From: Elusimicrobiota bacterium
Lineage (GTDB): Bacteria > Elusimicrobiota > Elusimicrobia > FEN-1173
Length of the DNA: 49,863 bases
Assembly: GCA_016788905.1 (NCBI GenBank)
Contig: JAEURZ010000021.1
Coordinates: 1 to 49,863 of the forward strand
Reading direction: 5' to 3'
A program made the position numbers and the translations under genes. The notes beneath the pieces are model-generated. The model ran no database searches. It saw only the letters and a list, made by a program, of their open reading frames with translations, and had not been told where the DNA came from. This document shows positions 25,537 to 37,227 of this stretch, in pieces; position 1 is the first letter of the stretch, and each line of letters begins with the position of its first letter.

Positions 25537-25831
25537 GTGTTCCTTTTTGGGGCAAGGAAGATCACACTCTGGCCCTGTAGAAATTCCCCACCCATGTAAA
25601 TTTTTTAGCGGGCCTCTTGACAGTTATGGGGGGTTCAATTAAGATGTCCACCGATCTACTCACCGTTCCTTTCTCCCGGCGTTTATCTATTCGGTTATTA
25701 CTTTAGGTTGGGGGGTTTTTTGTCTACGGATCGGTAAAATATGGTAATAGATGGTTCTTAAAAAGATATTAAGATAATCCACAATTTTTATTCACCACTG
25801 TGGATAAACCTGTGGATAAGAGGTATTTTTA
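25537..25831. other. Left part of replication origin, upstream of dnaA
   Basis: This 295-base stretch has no gene. Close to dnaA are two perfect DnaA boxes in reverse orientation (TGTGGATAA at 25799-25807 and 25811-25819) and a one-mismatch forward box (TAATCCACA at 25775-25783). The preceding ~70 bases (25725-25798) are AT-rich with runs such as GGTAAAATATGGTAATAG and TTAAAAAGATATTAAGAT, a candidate unwinding region. DnaA boxes beside dnaA, together with the C-to-G change in strand composition across this region, support an origin. No experiment can be inferred from sequence alone. Confidence 0.7.
25617..25645 (+). promoter_or_regulatory. dnaA promoter
   Basis: A perfect -35 TTGACA (25617-25622), a 17-bp spacer and TAAGAT (25640-25645) form a good sigma-70 site. 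Transcription would start near 25652, giving a leader of about 180 nt that runs through the AT-rich region and all three DnaA boxes. DnaA bound at the boxes could therefore both open the origin and repress its own gene. Confidence 0.6.
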
Positions 25832-27220
25832 ATGATTTTGAGCGAAACAGCGGAGAGCATTTGGGCTGGAGTGATAGAACGGCTCAAACCAACCATTAAA
25901 GAGGAGACCTTTAACCTCTGGCTTAAACCGCTTCGGGCCCTTAAATGGGAAGACCAGCTCTTATCGCTTCAGGTTCCCAACCGTTTTTTTTCAGAATGGG
26001 TCAAAAAGAACTGCCTGAAACAGATCGAAGAGGCCCTCCAGGGAATTCTTGGCCACGAAGCCACCTTGGCTTTTGAGGCCTCCCGGGAAATAGAACCGAT
26101 CCTTAAAGAAGAAGAAGCGCGGACAGACCCCATCCCGGCGCCGAAAACAGAAAGTCATTTTACCAGCGAACAATTCAACCCCAAATACACCTTTGACAGC
26201 TTCGTCGTAGGGCCGTCAAATCGTTTTGCCCAAGCCGCCGGGATGGCCGTCGCGAAAGATCCAGGTCGGGCGTACAACCCGCTCTTCCTATACGGGGGAG
26301 TGGGATTGGGAAAAACCCACATTCTACACGCCATCGGTCATTCCATCCGCCAACACCGGGCCAACGCCCGGGTTCTTTACGTGACCTCCGAACGCTTTAT
26401 TAATGAATTTATTGACGGTCTCCGGTTCGACAAAATGAAAGATTTTCGCGCCAAATACCGTAACCTGGATTGTTTACTGATCGATGACATCCAATCTCTT
26501 ACTGGTAAAGAGAACTCCATGGAAGAGTTCTTTTACACCTTCAATTCTCTGTATGACTCCCGCAAACAGATTATTATTTCTTCGGATCGCACCCCCGGTG
26601 AAACCAAGGTCAGCGCGCGGCTCGTGTCCCGTTTTGAATGGGGTGTGGTGGCCGACATTCAACCCCCCGATTTGGAGACCCGCATTGCCATTTTGAGAAA
26701 AAAGGCTTCATCTGAAAACATTTTTGTTCCGGACGATGTGATCCTCTATATCGCCAGCGTGATCCGGTCCAACATCCGCGAATTAGAAGGAAGTTTAATC
26801 CGCATTGTGGCATTCAGTTCACTCACCGGCACCCCCCTGACCATTGATTCCGCCCGGGAAACGTTAAAAGACATCGTCTCTTCGAATGACGCTTCCCGAC
26901 CGGTCCGGATTGAAGACATTCAAGAAGTGGTCGCCACCCATTTCAATCTGGATTTACGGGAGATGAAATCGAAACGACGGACAGACGCCATCGCTTTCCC
27001 CCGCCAAATTGCCATGTACCTGGCCCGTACGCTCACCGAATGTTCGACCACAGAGATCGGTGGGGCCTTTGGGGGCAAAGATCACACCACCGTCATGCAC
27101 GCCTGCACTAAAATTAAAGGCAAAATGACTTCGGACCCCTATTTCACCGCCTTGATCAACAAGATCACCCAACAGATCAAAAACCATATTGCCTTAGGCG
27201 ACATACGGCCGGCGCGCTGA
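25832..27220 (+). CDS. dnaA: Chromosomal replication initiator protein DnaA
   Basis: DnaA binds DnaA boxes and opens the origin. It has 462 residues with all four domains: domain I (residues ~1-85, WAGVIERLKPTIKEETFNLWLKPL), a short linker, the AAA+ domain with Walker A GGVGLGKTH near residue 156 and Walker B LLIDDIQ near 214, and the DNA-binding domain IV ending in FGGKDHTTVMHACTKI. The start ATG has an AAGAGG about 8 nt upstream. It is flanked by boxes on both sides. Confidence 0.97.
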   Translation: MILSETAESIWAGVIERLKPTIKEETFNLWLKPLRALKWEDQLLSLQVPNRFFSEWVKKNCLKQIEEALQGILGHEATLAFEASREIEPILKEEEARTDPIPAPKTESHFTSEQFNPKYTFDSFVVGPSNRFAQAAGMAVAKDPGRAYNPLFLYGGVGLGKTHILHAIGHSIRQHRANARVLYVTSERFINEFIDGLRFDKMKDFRAKYRNLDCLLIDDIQSLTGKENSMEEFFYTFNSLYDSRKQIIISSDRTPGETKVSARLVSRFEWGVVADIQPPDLETRIAILRKKASSENIFVPDDVILYIASVIRSNIRELEGSLIRIVAFSSLTGTPLTIDSARETLKDIVSSNDASRPVRIEDIQEVVATHFNLDLREMKSKRRTDAIAFPRQIAMYLARTLTECSTTEIGGAFGGKDHTTVMHACTKIKGKMTSDPYFTALINKITQQIKNHIALGDIRPAR

Positions 27221-27541
27221 CCTTTGCCCCAACCAAATGCCCTTTCTGATCCCTCCGTATAAATCTCTGAATAACTTCTTAACAACTCCCCCCACCTGTG
27301 GATGGACCAACCGTTTTGGGATAGTGGGGATAACGCCTTCGTCTTTTCCACAGGTTGTTCAGAAGAGAGGACTGATCAAGCTCCCATGAAACCCATACAC
27401 TTCCGCATCGTTCTGAAAATTACTAACATCATCCCGAGCACCTCTACTACGACGACTTGTACTTTATCTCTATAAGAATAAAGGAACAACTTGAATAACT
27501 TGACAGGCACACTAACCGCACCCCGGAAACAAGAGGCCCTC
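27221..27541. other. Right part of replication origin, between dnaA and dnaN
   Basis: About 320 bases without a gene. Degenerate DnaA boxes are present: TGTGGATGG (27297-27305, two mismatches), TGGGGATAA (27325-27333, one mismatch) and TTTTCCACA (27344-27352, one mismatch). The flanks are moderately AT-rich. The dnaA-dnaN gap carries the origin in many bacteria, so the functional origin may use this part, the dnaA upstream part, or both. A TTG-initiated reading at 27491 is only a longer version of dnaN. TTGACA at 27500-27505 could be a -35, but no matching -10 follows. Confidence 0.6.
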
Positions 27542-28651
27542 ATGGAAATCCATTGCCAAAAAGAAGATCTCCTAAAAGGTGTTCAACTGGCTCAGAACGC
27601 CATCTCCCCGCGGAGCACCCTCCCGGTTCTCGCCAACATCCTTTTTGAGGCGACACCGGAAGGACTTCGGCTTTCCTCCACCGATCTCGAAGTGGGCATT
27701 CGTTGTCATGTTAAGGCCGACGTGAAGTCTCGCGGTGTCACAACCGTTCCCGCCCGCACCATCGGGGAGTTTCTTCGAACCCTAGACGATGGGCGTGAGG
27801 TGTCTCTGAAGATGAGCGACGGAAATAAAATGGAAATCCGTTCCGGTCGGGATCGCTGTTCCTTGGCCTGTTTGCCCAAGGACGATTACCCTGTTCTCCC
27901 CGAATTTAATTTAGAAAAGGCCATAGCGTTAAACCATGGTCTTGTGCGTGAAATGATTCGCAAAACAATTTTCTCCGTTTCCACAGACGAAACCCGATAC
28001 GTTTTAAACGGGGTTAATTTCTTGATGGAAAACGGAAAGATCACACTGATCGCCACGGACGGGCGACGATTGGCCTTCATTCAAAGGACGTTGCCCGATA
28101 AAAAATCCGTTGTAAGGGCCATCATCCCCACAAAAGCGCTCAACGAATTGGCCCGGGTGTTGTCGGCGGAAGAAAAAGGCGCCGATGTCCTGATGGGATT
28201 CACCGAAAACCAGGTCACATTTCAATACAAAACCATCGTTATTATTTCCCGGTTGGTGGAAGGAAATTTTCCGAGTTTTGATCAGGTCATTCCGAAAAGT
28301 CACGACATTCAACTTAAAATAAAATCCCGTCAACTTCTTCAAGCGACCCAGCGCGCGGCGGTGGGGACCATGGATCGCGGCGGATCGGTTCGGTTTAGTC
28401 TTTCAACGGGCCGGCTTCAAATTTCCGCCTCAGCCCAGGGCCGCATCGAAGTGGAGTCTGAAATCGAAGTGGACTACAACGGCGATCCCTTTGCGATTGC
28501 TTTTAACCCCACCTACCTGGTGGATGTTTTTAAATCGTTGGAAGCCGATGAAGTGTTGCTGGAGCTTTCCACGCCCCTCAATCCGGGCGTTATTCGCCCC
28601 GTGGGTGACGACAACTACAAATATGTTGTCATGCCCATGCAAGTCACCTAA
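27542..28651 (+). CDS. dnaN: DNA polymerase III beta subunit (sliding clamp)
   Basis: DnaN forms the ring that holds the replicative polymerase on DNA. It has 369 residues from the ATG at 27542, close to the usual 366. This start is chosen because AAGAGG (27531-27536) lies 5 nt before it and the protein then begins MEIHCQKEDLLKGVQ, as in the family. The upstream TTG at 27491 would add 17 residues without similarity. Three repeated clamp domains are visible, including SPRSTLPVLANILFEA, EFLRTLDDGREV, ATDGRRLAF and the C-terminal YKYVVMPMQV. Confidence 0.96.
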   Translation: MEIHCQKEDLLKGVQLAQNAISPRSTLPVLANILFEATPEGLRLSSTDLEVGIRCHVKADVKSRGVTTVPARTIGEFLRTLDDGREVSLKMSDGNKMEIRSGRDRCSLACLPKDDYPVLPEFNLEKAIALNHGLVREMIRKTIFSVSTDETRYVLNGVNFLMENGKITLIATDGRRLAFIQRTLPDKKSVVRAIIPTKALNELARVLSAEEKGADVLMGFTENQVTFQYKTIVIISRLVEGNFPSFDQVIPKSHDIQLKIKSRQLLQATQRAAVGTMDRGGSVRFSLSTGRLQISASAQGRIEVESEIEVDYNGDPFAIAFNPTYLVDVFKSLEADEVLLELSTPLNPGVIRPVGDDNYKYVVMPMQVT

Positions 28652-28724
28652 CCGATCACCTGCAACAGAAACGGAAACGTCCGTTGTTCCATGACGCCGT
28701 TTCCCCATCACTAAGGAGAATCCC

Positions 28725-29309
28725 ATGCCCTTCACGCTTCCGGCGTTGCCCTACGAGAAAACGGCTTTAGCCCCTCATCTTTCAGCGGAAACCATTGATT
28801 TCCATTACGGCAAACACCACCAGGCTTATGTGGACAACTTGAACAAACTGACGGTGGGAACACCCTTCGAACAAGAGACCTTAGAGGTGGTGATTCAAAA
28901 AACGGTTTCGGGTCCCGTCTTTAACAACGCGGCTCAGGTTTGGAACCACACCTTTTATTGGAATTCCCTCACACCGCAGGGAGGGGGTGAACCTTCCGGA
29001 GCCCTCGCGGACGCGCTGAAAAAAAAGTTTGGTTCCTTCACTTCCTTCAAAGAGATTTTCACTAAAAACGCCCTGGGTCATTTTGGCTCGGGTTGGGTGT
29101 GGCTGATCAAGACGCCTGACGGCGGGGTGGACATTGAAACCATGCCCAACGCCGGAACGCCTTTGGTGGAAGGAAAAAAAGCCCTTCTCACCTGCGACGT
29201 TTGGGAACACGCCTATTACATTGATTACCGGAACGCCCGAGCCAAATATATTGACGGTTTCTGGAATCTCGTCCACTGGGATTTTGCCGCAAAGAATTTT
29301 AAAGGCTAA
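28725..29309 (+). CDS. Superoxide dismutase, Fe/Mn family (iron-type features)
   Basis: It converts superoxide to hydrogen peroxide and oxygen. It has 194 residues with all metal ligands: H27 in FHYGKHHQAYV, H75 in QVWNHTFYW, and D158 and H162 in DVWEHAYYIDY. The active-site glutamine is Q71 in NNAAQVWNH, the position found in Fe-type enzymes; Mn-type enzymes carry the glutamine later. There is no signal peptide, so it is cytoplasmic. A good AAGGAG precedes the ATG. Its place between dnaN and recF, normally neighbours, is unusual. The gene indicates that the organism meets oxygen at least at times. Confidence 0.94.
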   Translation: MPFTLPALPYEKTALAPHLSAETIDFHYGKHHQAYVDNLNKLTVGTPFEQETLEVVIQKTVSGPVFNNAAQVWNHTFYWNSLTPQGGGEPSGALADALKKKFGSFTSFKEIFTKNALGHFGSGWVWLIKTPDGGVDIETMPNAGTPLVEGKKALLTCDVWEHAYYIDYRNARAKYIDGFWNLVHWDFAAKNFKG

Positions 29310-29446
29310 ATTTCCGGCGGTCTCTTCCATCCGATTGAGGTGGTGTTGCCTTTGAACGCGGTGGTTCCGGCCCAAAAGCCTGGAACCGCCAGTGGTTGGT
29401 TCGGGGACCGCCATCTGATCCGATTGACCTCGAGGTCCTGATTTTC

Positions 29447-30589
29447 GTGTACATTTCCTCTCTCAGCCTACGCCAGTTTCGTAATTTTTCCCGGCTGGAC
29501 CTCAACTTCACCCGTGGGGTGAATGTTTTCGTGGGGTCGAACGGTTCCGGAAAATCCAACATCCTGGAAGGCATCGCGGTTCTCACCGCGGGTCAAAGTC
29601 ACCGGAGCGCGGAAGCCCGGCACTGGCTTCAGGAAGGGAAAGAAGAAGCGGCGCTGGTGGGTCGTGCGGAGGGAGAGGATTCCCTCGAATTAGAACTGCG
29701 CCAAAAGCGCGGCCGTCCCCGTCAGTTTCGAGTGAACAATCGGCCTATCCCACGTCAGCGTGACTGGGTGGGGCAAGTCCCCCTGGTCTCGTTTTCTCCT
29801 GAAGAAATGGATTTGGTGAAAGGGGAACCGGGGGTCCGTCGCCGGGCCTTGAACGCGATCCTGACCCAGGTGGATGGGGACTACGCGGAAACGTTGTCCC
29901 GTTACACCAAGATTTTAGAAGAACGGAACGCGGCTCTCCGGCGCGTGCGGGACGGGTTGGCCAAACCTGGGATTTTGGAACCCTGGGATCTTGCGATCCT
30001 GACCGAAGGGGCGCGGCTCACGTTAAGCCGGCAGAGGTTCCTTTCGGAATTTGTTCCCCGAATTCAAAAGAGGCAACAGGATCTTTCTGGTGGGCGGGAT
30101 AAGGGGACGGCTCTCTATCGACCTTCTTTTCATGTCCCCAGCGAAGGAAGAGACGCTGTGGAAGAAGCCAACCGTCGCCGTTTCGCTGAGTTGCGCGACG
30201 GGGAAACAGCTTTGGGGTCCACGCTGATCGGACCTCATCGGGACGATGTGGAGTTTCGCCTGGACAACGATCTGGCCAAAGTGAGAGCTTCCCAGGGCCA
30301 AGCGCGAACCCTGGCTCTGGCGTGGAAATGGGAGGAACGCTTGTTTCTTCGGGAAAAGTCTGGCCGAGAACCGATCTGTCTTTTGGACGATGTGTTTTCC
30401 GAGTTGGACCCCAGCCGACGGTCCCAGCTGACCGGCCTCCTGTACACCAGCGGCCAATGTTTTATCACCCTCACGGATTTTTCTGTTTGGGGGGACAAAC
30501 GGTTTTCGGATGAAGCGAACGTTTTTGAAGTGGATGGAGGATCTGTGAGCGGGCCGATCCGGGGACCCCGTTCCCCGGACCTTGCGTGA
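29447..30589 (+). CDS. recF: DNA replication and repair protein RecF
   Basis: RecF helps load RecA at single-strand gaps. It has 380 residues from the GTG at 29447, where the protein begins MYISSLSLRQFRNF as in the family. The frame is open back to 29396, but those 17 residues have no similarity. Walker A is GSNGSGKSN near residue 30, the ABC signature-like region is ASQGQARTLALAWKW near 285, and Walker B is CLLDDVFSELD near 310. A GAGG sits 11 nt before the start. It overlaps the next gene by four bases (GTGA). Confidence 0.93.
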   Translation: MYISSLSLRQFRNFSRLDLNFTRGVNVFVGSNGSGKSNILEGIAVLTAGQSHRSAEARHWLQEGKEEAALVGRAEGEDSLELELRQKRGRPRQFRVNNRPIPRQRDWVGQVPLVSFSPEEMDLVKGEPGVRRRALNAILTQVDGDYAETLSRYTKILEERNAALRRVRDGLAKPGILEPWDLAILTEGARLTLSRQRFLSEFVPRIQKRQQDLSGGRDKGTALYRPSFHVPSEGRDAVEEANRRRFAELRDGETALGSTLIGPHRDDVEFRLDNDLAKVRASQGQARTLALAWKWEERLFLREKSGREPICLLDDVFSELDPSRRSQLTGLLYTSGQCFITLTDFSVWGDKRFSDEANVFEVDGGSVSGPIRGPRSPDLA

Positions 30590-30939
30590 GGAACCCAAAA
30601 GACGGGCCATCGGCCAAAAAACCGAAACGGCTTGTATCGGCTCAGGAACTTCTGACGGGAATATTGTCACGGAAAGGTTATGACCCCGATCACTTTGCCC
30701 TCTTTGAACTGTGGGATCGCTTGTTGGGGAACGAGGCGCAAAAGGCTCGCGCCGTCGGGGTGAAGGATGGGCGGTTGTATGTTGAGGTGGACACGCCGGT
30801 CCGGACGCACGGGTTGGCCCTTCGGAAACGGGAATTATTAAAAAAAATGAACGCGCCTTTTGGCGGTCGACCCCCCCTATCTGATATAATCTTCCGTCCA
30901 GGGACCCCGGCGTCTTCCGACGATGAGAGGGAACATTAA
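30586..30939 (+). CDS. DciA-like protein (DUF721)
   Basis: The protein has 117 residues, with a GTG start overlapping the recF stop. The DUF721 core is visible: ELWDRLLGNEAQKARAVGVKDGRLYVEVDTPVRTHGLALRKRELLKKMN. DciA proteins help load the DnaB replicative helicase in bacteria that lack DnaC/DnaI. The gene commonly lies between recF and gyrB, as here, which supports the call. The N-terminal 20 residues are basic and probably disordered. No dnaC or dnaI is in the window. Confidence 0.85.
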   Translation: MRNPKDGPSAKKPKRLVSAQELLTGILSRKGYDPDHFALFELWDRLLGNEAQKARAVGVKDGRLYVEVDTPVRTHGLALRKRELLKKMNAPFGGRPPLSDIIFRPGTPASSDDEREH

Positions 30940-33523
<2,584 letters not shown>

Positions 33524-33525
<2 letters not shown>

Positions 33526-33770
33526 CCCGGAATCTTCAGTTGGGCGCGAGGACCGGCCAGGCTCAGAGAGCCTGGCACCTGAGGCGGCAGAGCCGCTGAT
33601 GCGAGACGGAAAAGACGGGCTTTTTACGAACAAAAAAGTGCAGGTCGTAGGCCGCTCCCACGCGGCACTTCCGCTCGCGCGGTCGCGGGGACTACGGACA
33701 AACTTTTTTGTGAAGGAAAAAAGTCCGGATTTTTCGTCGAATCCCGCGATCCAACTGAAGATTTCGGGTT
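33524..33770. repeat. 247-bp foldback element after gyrB, overlapping its stop codon
   Basis: The ends 33524-33543 and 33751-33770 are reverse complements at 19 of 20 positions. Further pairs nest inside in the correct order: 33605-33625 with 33717-33738 (17 of 21), 33630-33639 with 33702-33711 (10 of 10) and 33645-33650 with 33692-33697. The left arm also carries two perfect hairpins with the same AGA loop: GCCAGGCTC/GAGCCTGGC (33556-33576) and GCGGC/GCCGC (33584-33596). The whole element could fold into one long branched hairpin. The first two bases of the repeat are the last two of the gyrB TAA. It contains no gene and looks like a MITE or a structured RNA element. Confidence 0.75.
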
Positions 33771-33784
33771 AAGGATCACGGGTT

Positions 33785-33810
33785 CGATGATTAAAAAATC
33801 ATCGATTTTC
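33785..33810 (+). terminator. AT-rich hairpin before gyrA, possible weak terminator
   Basis: CGATGATT (33785-33792) and AATCATCG (33797-33804) form a perfect 8-bp stem with loop AAAA, followed by ATTTTC. The stem is AT-rich and the T run is short, so termination would be inefficient. A second small hairpin, CTCGG/CCGAG, lies at 33852-33867 just before the gyrA ribosome-binding site. Confidence 0.35.
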
Positions 33811-33886
33811 TTCATCGATAACAGCGTCAAAATTAGGAACGACAATACCAACTCGGCTTGCTCCGAGATGAATGAGGCGACTCTTT

Positions 33887-36379
33887 ATGGCTGATATCAA
33901 AGAACAAGGTGATTTGTTGGAACGGGTGATGCCCCGGAACATTGAAGATGAAATGAAGACGTCCTACATCAATTACGCCATGAGCGTCATTGTGGGGCGG
34001 GCGTTGCCGGACGTGCGGGATGGGCTGAAACCGGTTCATCGACGCATTCTGTACACCATGGACGAGATGGGGTTGGCCCACAACAAACCCTACAAGAAAA
34101 GCGCCCGCGTGGTCGGTGACGTCATGGGTAAATACCATCCTCACGGGGACAGCGCGATTTACGACGCCGTGGTCCGAATGGTGCAGGAGTTTTCCCTTCG
34201 CCATCCCTTGGTGGATGGCCAAGGAAATTTCGGGTCCATCGATGCGGATCCCCCCGCCGCCATGCGGTACACCGAAGTTCGTTTGGCCGGTATCGCCCAA
34301 GAAATGTTGGGCGATATTGAAAAAAATACCGTAGATTTCGGGCCCAACTATGACGGGTCCCTGACGGAACCATTGGTTTTGCCCTCCAAACTTCCCAACC
34401 TTCTCATCAATGGGTCTTCGGGTATCGCTGTGGGGATGGCCACGAACATTCCGCCCCACAATTTAGCGGAGACCTGTGACGCCGCTGTGGCGTATATCGC
34501 CAACGAGGACATTACCAACGCGGAACTGTTGAAGATTATGAAAGGGCCCGATTTCCCCACCTCCGCTATCATCACGGGACGGGAAGGCATTAAGAATTAT
34601 TTTGAAACGGGTCGCGGGTCCATCACCACCCGAGCCCGCACCGAAATCGAAGAAGGAAAAGCCGGGAAACAATCCATCATTATTAACGAGCTTCCCTATC
34701 AGGTGAACAAGGCCCAGCTTTTGGAAACCATTGCGGGTCTTGTGCGGGACAAAAAAATGGAAGGCATTTCGGATATCCGGGACGAATCCGATCGGGACGG
34801 CGTACGGGTGGTGATCGAATTGAAACGGGACGCCAACGCCCAAGTGGTTCTCAATCAACTGTTCAAGTACACCCAGATGGAGACCTCGTTTGGCGTCATC
34901 CTGTTGGCCCTCGTGAACGGGAAACCCCGTGTTCTCTGCATGCGGGAGATGCTCAAATATTATGTGGAACATCGGCGCGAAGTGGTTATTCGCCGTACCA
35001 AATACGAACTCAAACGGGCGGAAGACCGGGCGCATATTTTGGAAGGGCTCCGCATTGCTATCGATAACCTGGACAAGGTCATCAAGACCATTCGTGAATC
35101 AAAAAATACAGAAATCGCCCGAACGGCTCTTATGGAAAAGTTTGCCCTGTCGAAGATCCAGGCCCAGGCCATCTTGGACATGCGGCTTCACCAGCTGACC
35201 GCACTCGAACGCCAAGCGTTGGAAGACGAATATCTGGAACTGATCAAAACCATCGCGCGGCTGAAGGCCCTCTTAGCGGACGCCAAGAAAATCTTAGGCG
35301 TCATTACGGAAGAGCTGCGGGAAGTGAAGGAAAAATACGGGGAAAAACGACGTACCCAAATCACCGCCGCGGCGCAAGAAATGGAAATGGAAGATCTGAT
35401 TGCCCAGGAAGACGTGGTGGTCACGTTCTCCCACGCGGGATACGTGAAACGGCTTCCCGTGGACACGTACCGCGCGCAGAAGCGAGGCGGGCGCGGGATC
35501 ACCGGCATGACCACGAAAGACGAAGATTTTGTGGAACAGCTCTTTGTGACGGACACCCACGCCCATCTTCTCCTTTTCACCACGCGGGGGCGTGTGTACG
35601 CCGTTCGGGTCTATGAAATCCCGGAGGCGAACCGAACGTCTCGGGGAAAAGCTGTCGTCAATTTGATTGCGTTGAACCCGGACGAAAAAGTCACATCCGC
35701 GATTCCCGTTCAATCGTTTGATCCGGTCAAAACAAAAGACATGAGCCTCGCGTTGTGTACCCGAAACGGGCAGATCAAGCGGACCGCGTTGACGGAGTTC
35801 GATGACATCCGGAAAAGCGGAATCATTGCCATCGGGTTGGACGAAGGAGATATTTTGGTGGAAGCCCGGTTGGTGGACGAAAAACGTGAGATTCTTATCG
35901 GCACCAAAACCGGGAATTGCATTCGCTTTCCCCAAGATGAAGTCCGACGGATGGGCCGGGGGGCTGGGGGCGTGCGAGGGATTCGGTTGGACAAAGGGGA
36001 CCAGGTGGTGGGCATGGAAATAACCACTCCCGGCCGGAAAGAAACCCTTGTCACCGCGTGTGAGTTCGGGTATGGTAAGAGAACGGAATTGTCCGAATAC
36101 CGTGACACCAGCCGTGGGGGCAAAGGTGTGATCACGATCAAGACCACGGACCGAAACGGGCCCGTCATTGGGATTAAACTGGTTACGGACACGGACGACC
36201 TTATGCTCATGACGGAAAAAGGCATGGCCGTCCGTGTGCACACCAAAGATCTATCGGTGATCGGCCGGAACACCCAGGGGTATCGTTTGGTCCGCATGGA
36301 AGAGGGCGATAAACTGGCGATCCTGGCGCCTGTGGTGGCGGATGAAAATGAAGGACAAAATGGGGAGGAGAAACCATGA
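33887..36379 (+). CDS. gyrA: DNA gyrase subunit A
   Basis: GyrA cuts and rejoins DNA. It has 830 residues from the ATG at 33887, which has GAGG (33875-33878) 8 nt upstream; the in-frame ATG at 33872 lacks one. The catalytic tyrosine is Y128 in [10 protein letters not shown]. The quinolone-resistance region reads [10 protein letters not shown] with S89 and D93, the sensitive-type residues. The GyrA box is QKRGGRG near residue 528, which with the C-terminal beta-pinwheel identifies gyrase rather than topoisomerase IV. It overlaps the next gene by four bases. Confidence 0.97.
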   Translation: MADIKEQGDLLERVMPRNIEDEMKTSYINYAMSVIVGRALPDVRDGLKPVHRRILYTMDEMGLAHNKPYKKSARVVGDVMGKYHPHGDSAIYDAVVRMVQEFSLRHPLVDGQGNFGSIDADPPAAMRYTEVRLAGIAQEMLGDIEKNTVDFGPNYDGSLTEPLVLPSKLPNLLINGSSGIAVGMATNIPPHNLAETCDAAVAYIANEDITNAELLKIMKGPDFPTSAIITGREGIKNYFETGRGSITTRARTEIEEGKAGKQSIIINELPYQVNKAQLLETIAGLVRDKKMEGISDIRDESDRDGVRVVIELKRDANAQVVLNQLFKYTQMETSFGVILLALVNGKPRVLCMREMLKYYVEHRREVVIRRTKYELKRAEDRAHILEGLRIAIDNLDKVIKTIRESKNTEIARTALMEKFALSKIQAQAILDMRLHQLTALERQALEDEYLELIKTIARLKALLADAKKILGVITEELREVKEKYGEKRRTQITAAAQEMEMEDLIAQEDVVVTFSHAGYVKRLPVDTYRAQKRGGRGITGMTTKDEDFVEQLFVTDTHAHLLLFTTRGRVYAVRVYEIPEANRTSRGKAVVNLIALNPDEKVTSAIPVQSFDPVKTKDMSLALCTRNGQIKRTALTEFDDIRKSGIIAIGLDEGDILVEARLVDEKREILIGTKTGNCIRFPQDEVRRMGRGAGGVRGIRLDKGDQVVGMEITTPGRKETLVTACEFGYGKRTELSEYRDTSRGGKGVITIKTTDRNGPVIGIKLVTDTDDLMLMTEKGMAVRVHTKDLSVIGRNTQGYRLVRMEEGDKLAILAPVVADENEGQNGEEKP

Positions 36380-37152
36380 ACACAGGACGTTCGTTAAAAG
36401 CCACAAACCTTGGTTTTATGGCCGTGTGTCTCCTGGCGGGGGGGGCCGTTTCGGCCAAGACGAAGGACGCTGAGAAATTAACAAATCCCCCCATCGTTTC
36501 GGAAACCGTGTTCTTTAAAGATGTCTCTGGTTATTTTTACGGGCAGCTCCCCTTTCTCAAAAAAGGGTATCGGTTTCTGGACGCTTCCTCTTCCGTGGGC
36601 TTTAAGGAAGGGGCCGTGAGTTCCCTGAAGGTGGAACCCGCCAAAGAACAAATGAAAGACAGCGCTCCCGATTTTCAAAACACCAAAGCCATTCACACCA
36701 CCGCAGATTTCTCTCCTTTTGTTGATAAAATTAAGACGGAAGAAGAGGCGGTCCGTTACGTTTTATTCCTCAGCCGAAAGGGATTTCCCTGGATGGAACC
36801 AATTCGATTTGATTATTTTCAAGATGTTCCTTTTATCGCCAGTGAGTTTATAAAAATCTCGTCAACCACCGCGACGGCCTATGCCCTCCGTCCGCCCCGG
36901 GTCGTTATTGAGAAAGGGAACATATTTCAAAAAAAGAAATTTATCATCACCCGAAGTGTCATTCCGTTGGATCAGCCTGGGCTAACGGAAAAAAAGATCC
37001 TGGCGGGAACAGACCCTCTGGTCTTAACCGAAGTAGGCGAAATCACGGAAACATTGACGGAAGAAGGGACCTATTCTTTTTCCCTTCGACGGATCCCGGT
37101 AAAAAACCTTCCGATCCCCAACCCGTTGATCTCCCTTCGAAAGGCGCAATAG
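36376..37152 (+). CDS. Secreted protein of unknown function, coupled to gyrA
   Basis: The protein has 258 residues. The N terminus is a signal peptide (positive residues, then [16 protein letters not shown] and a cleavage site near AVSA-KT). The mature part has no further membrane segment and shows short repeating charged and aromatic stretches ([39 protein letters not shown]). I recognise no family. The start overlaps the gyrA stop (ATGA), so an exported protein is translated together with gyrase. It is followed 75 bases later by serS. The function cannot be stated. Confidence 0.7.
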   Translation: MNTGRSLKATNLGFMAVCLLAGGAVSAKTKDAEKLTNPPIVSETVFFKDVSGYFYGQLPFLKKGYRFLDASSSVGFKEGAVSSLKVEPAKEQMKDSAPDFQNTKAIHTTADFSPFVDKIKTEEEAVRYVLFLSRKGFPWMEPIRFDYFQDVPFIASEFIKISSTTATAYALRPPRVVIEKGNIFQKKKFIITRSVIPLDQPGLTEKKILAGTDPLVLTEVGEITETLTEEGTYSFSLRRIPVKNLPIPNPLISLRKAQ

Positions 37153-37227
37153 GTTTTCGAATTGATTTCGATTTTTAACGGGACCGGGACCCTCTTTTTT
37201 CGGACCCCTTCAAGGAGCCTTTAGGTC

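Noticed and set aside
27491-27541. TTG start of dnaN at 27491
   Set aside because: The ATG at 27542 has a well-placed AAGAGG and gives the family-typical N terminus and length.
35294-36241. Long minus-strand frame (315 codons) opposite gyrA
   Set aside because: It is a shadow of gyrA with no recognisable domain or ribosome-binding site.
37170-37215. Terminator after the secreted gene (GGGACCGGGACCCTCTTTTTT)
   Set aside because: The apparent GC-rich arm does not form a proper inverted repeat; only 3 base pairs are possible.
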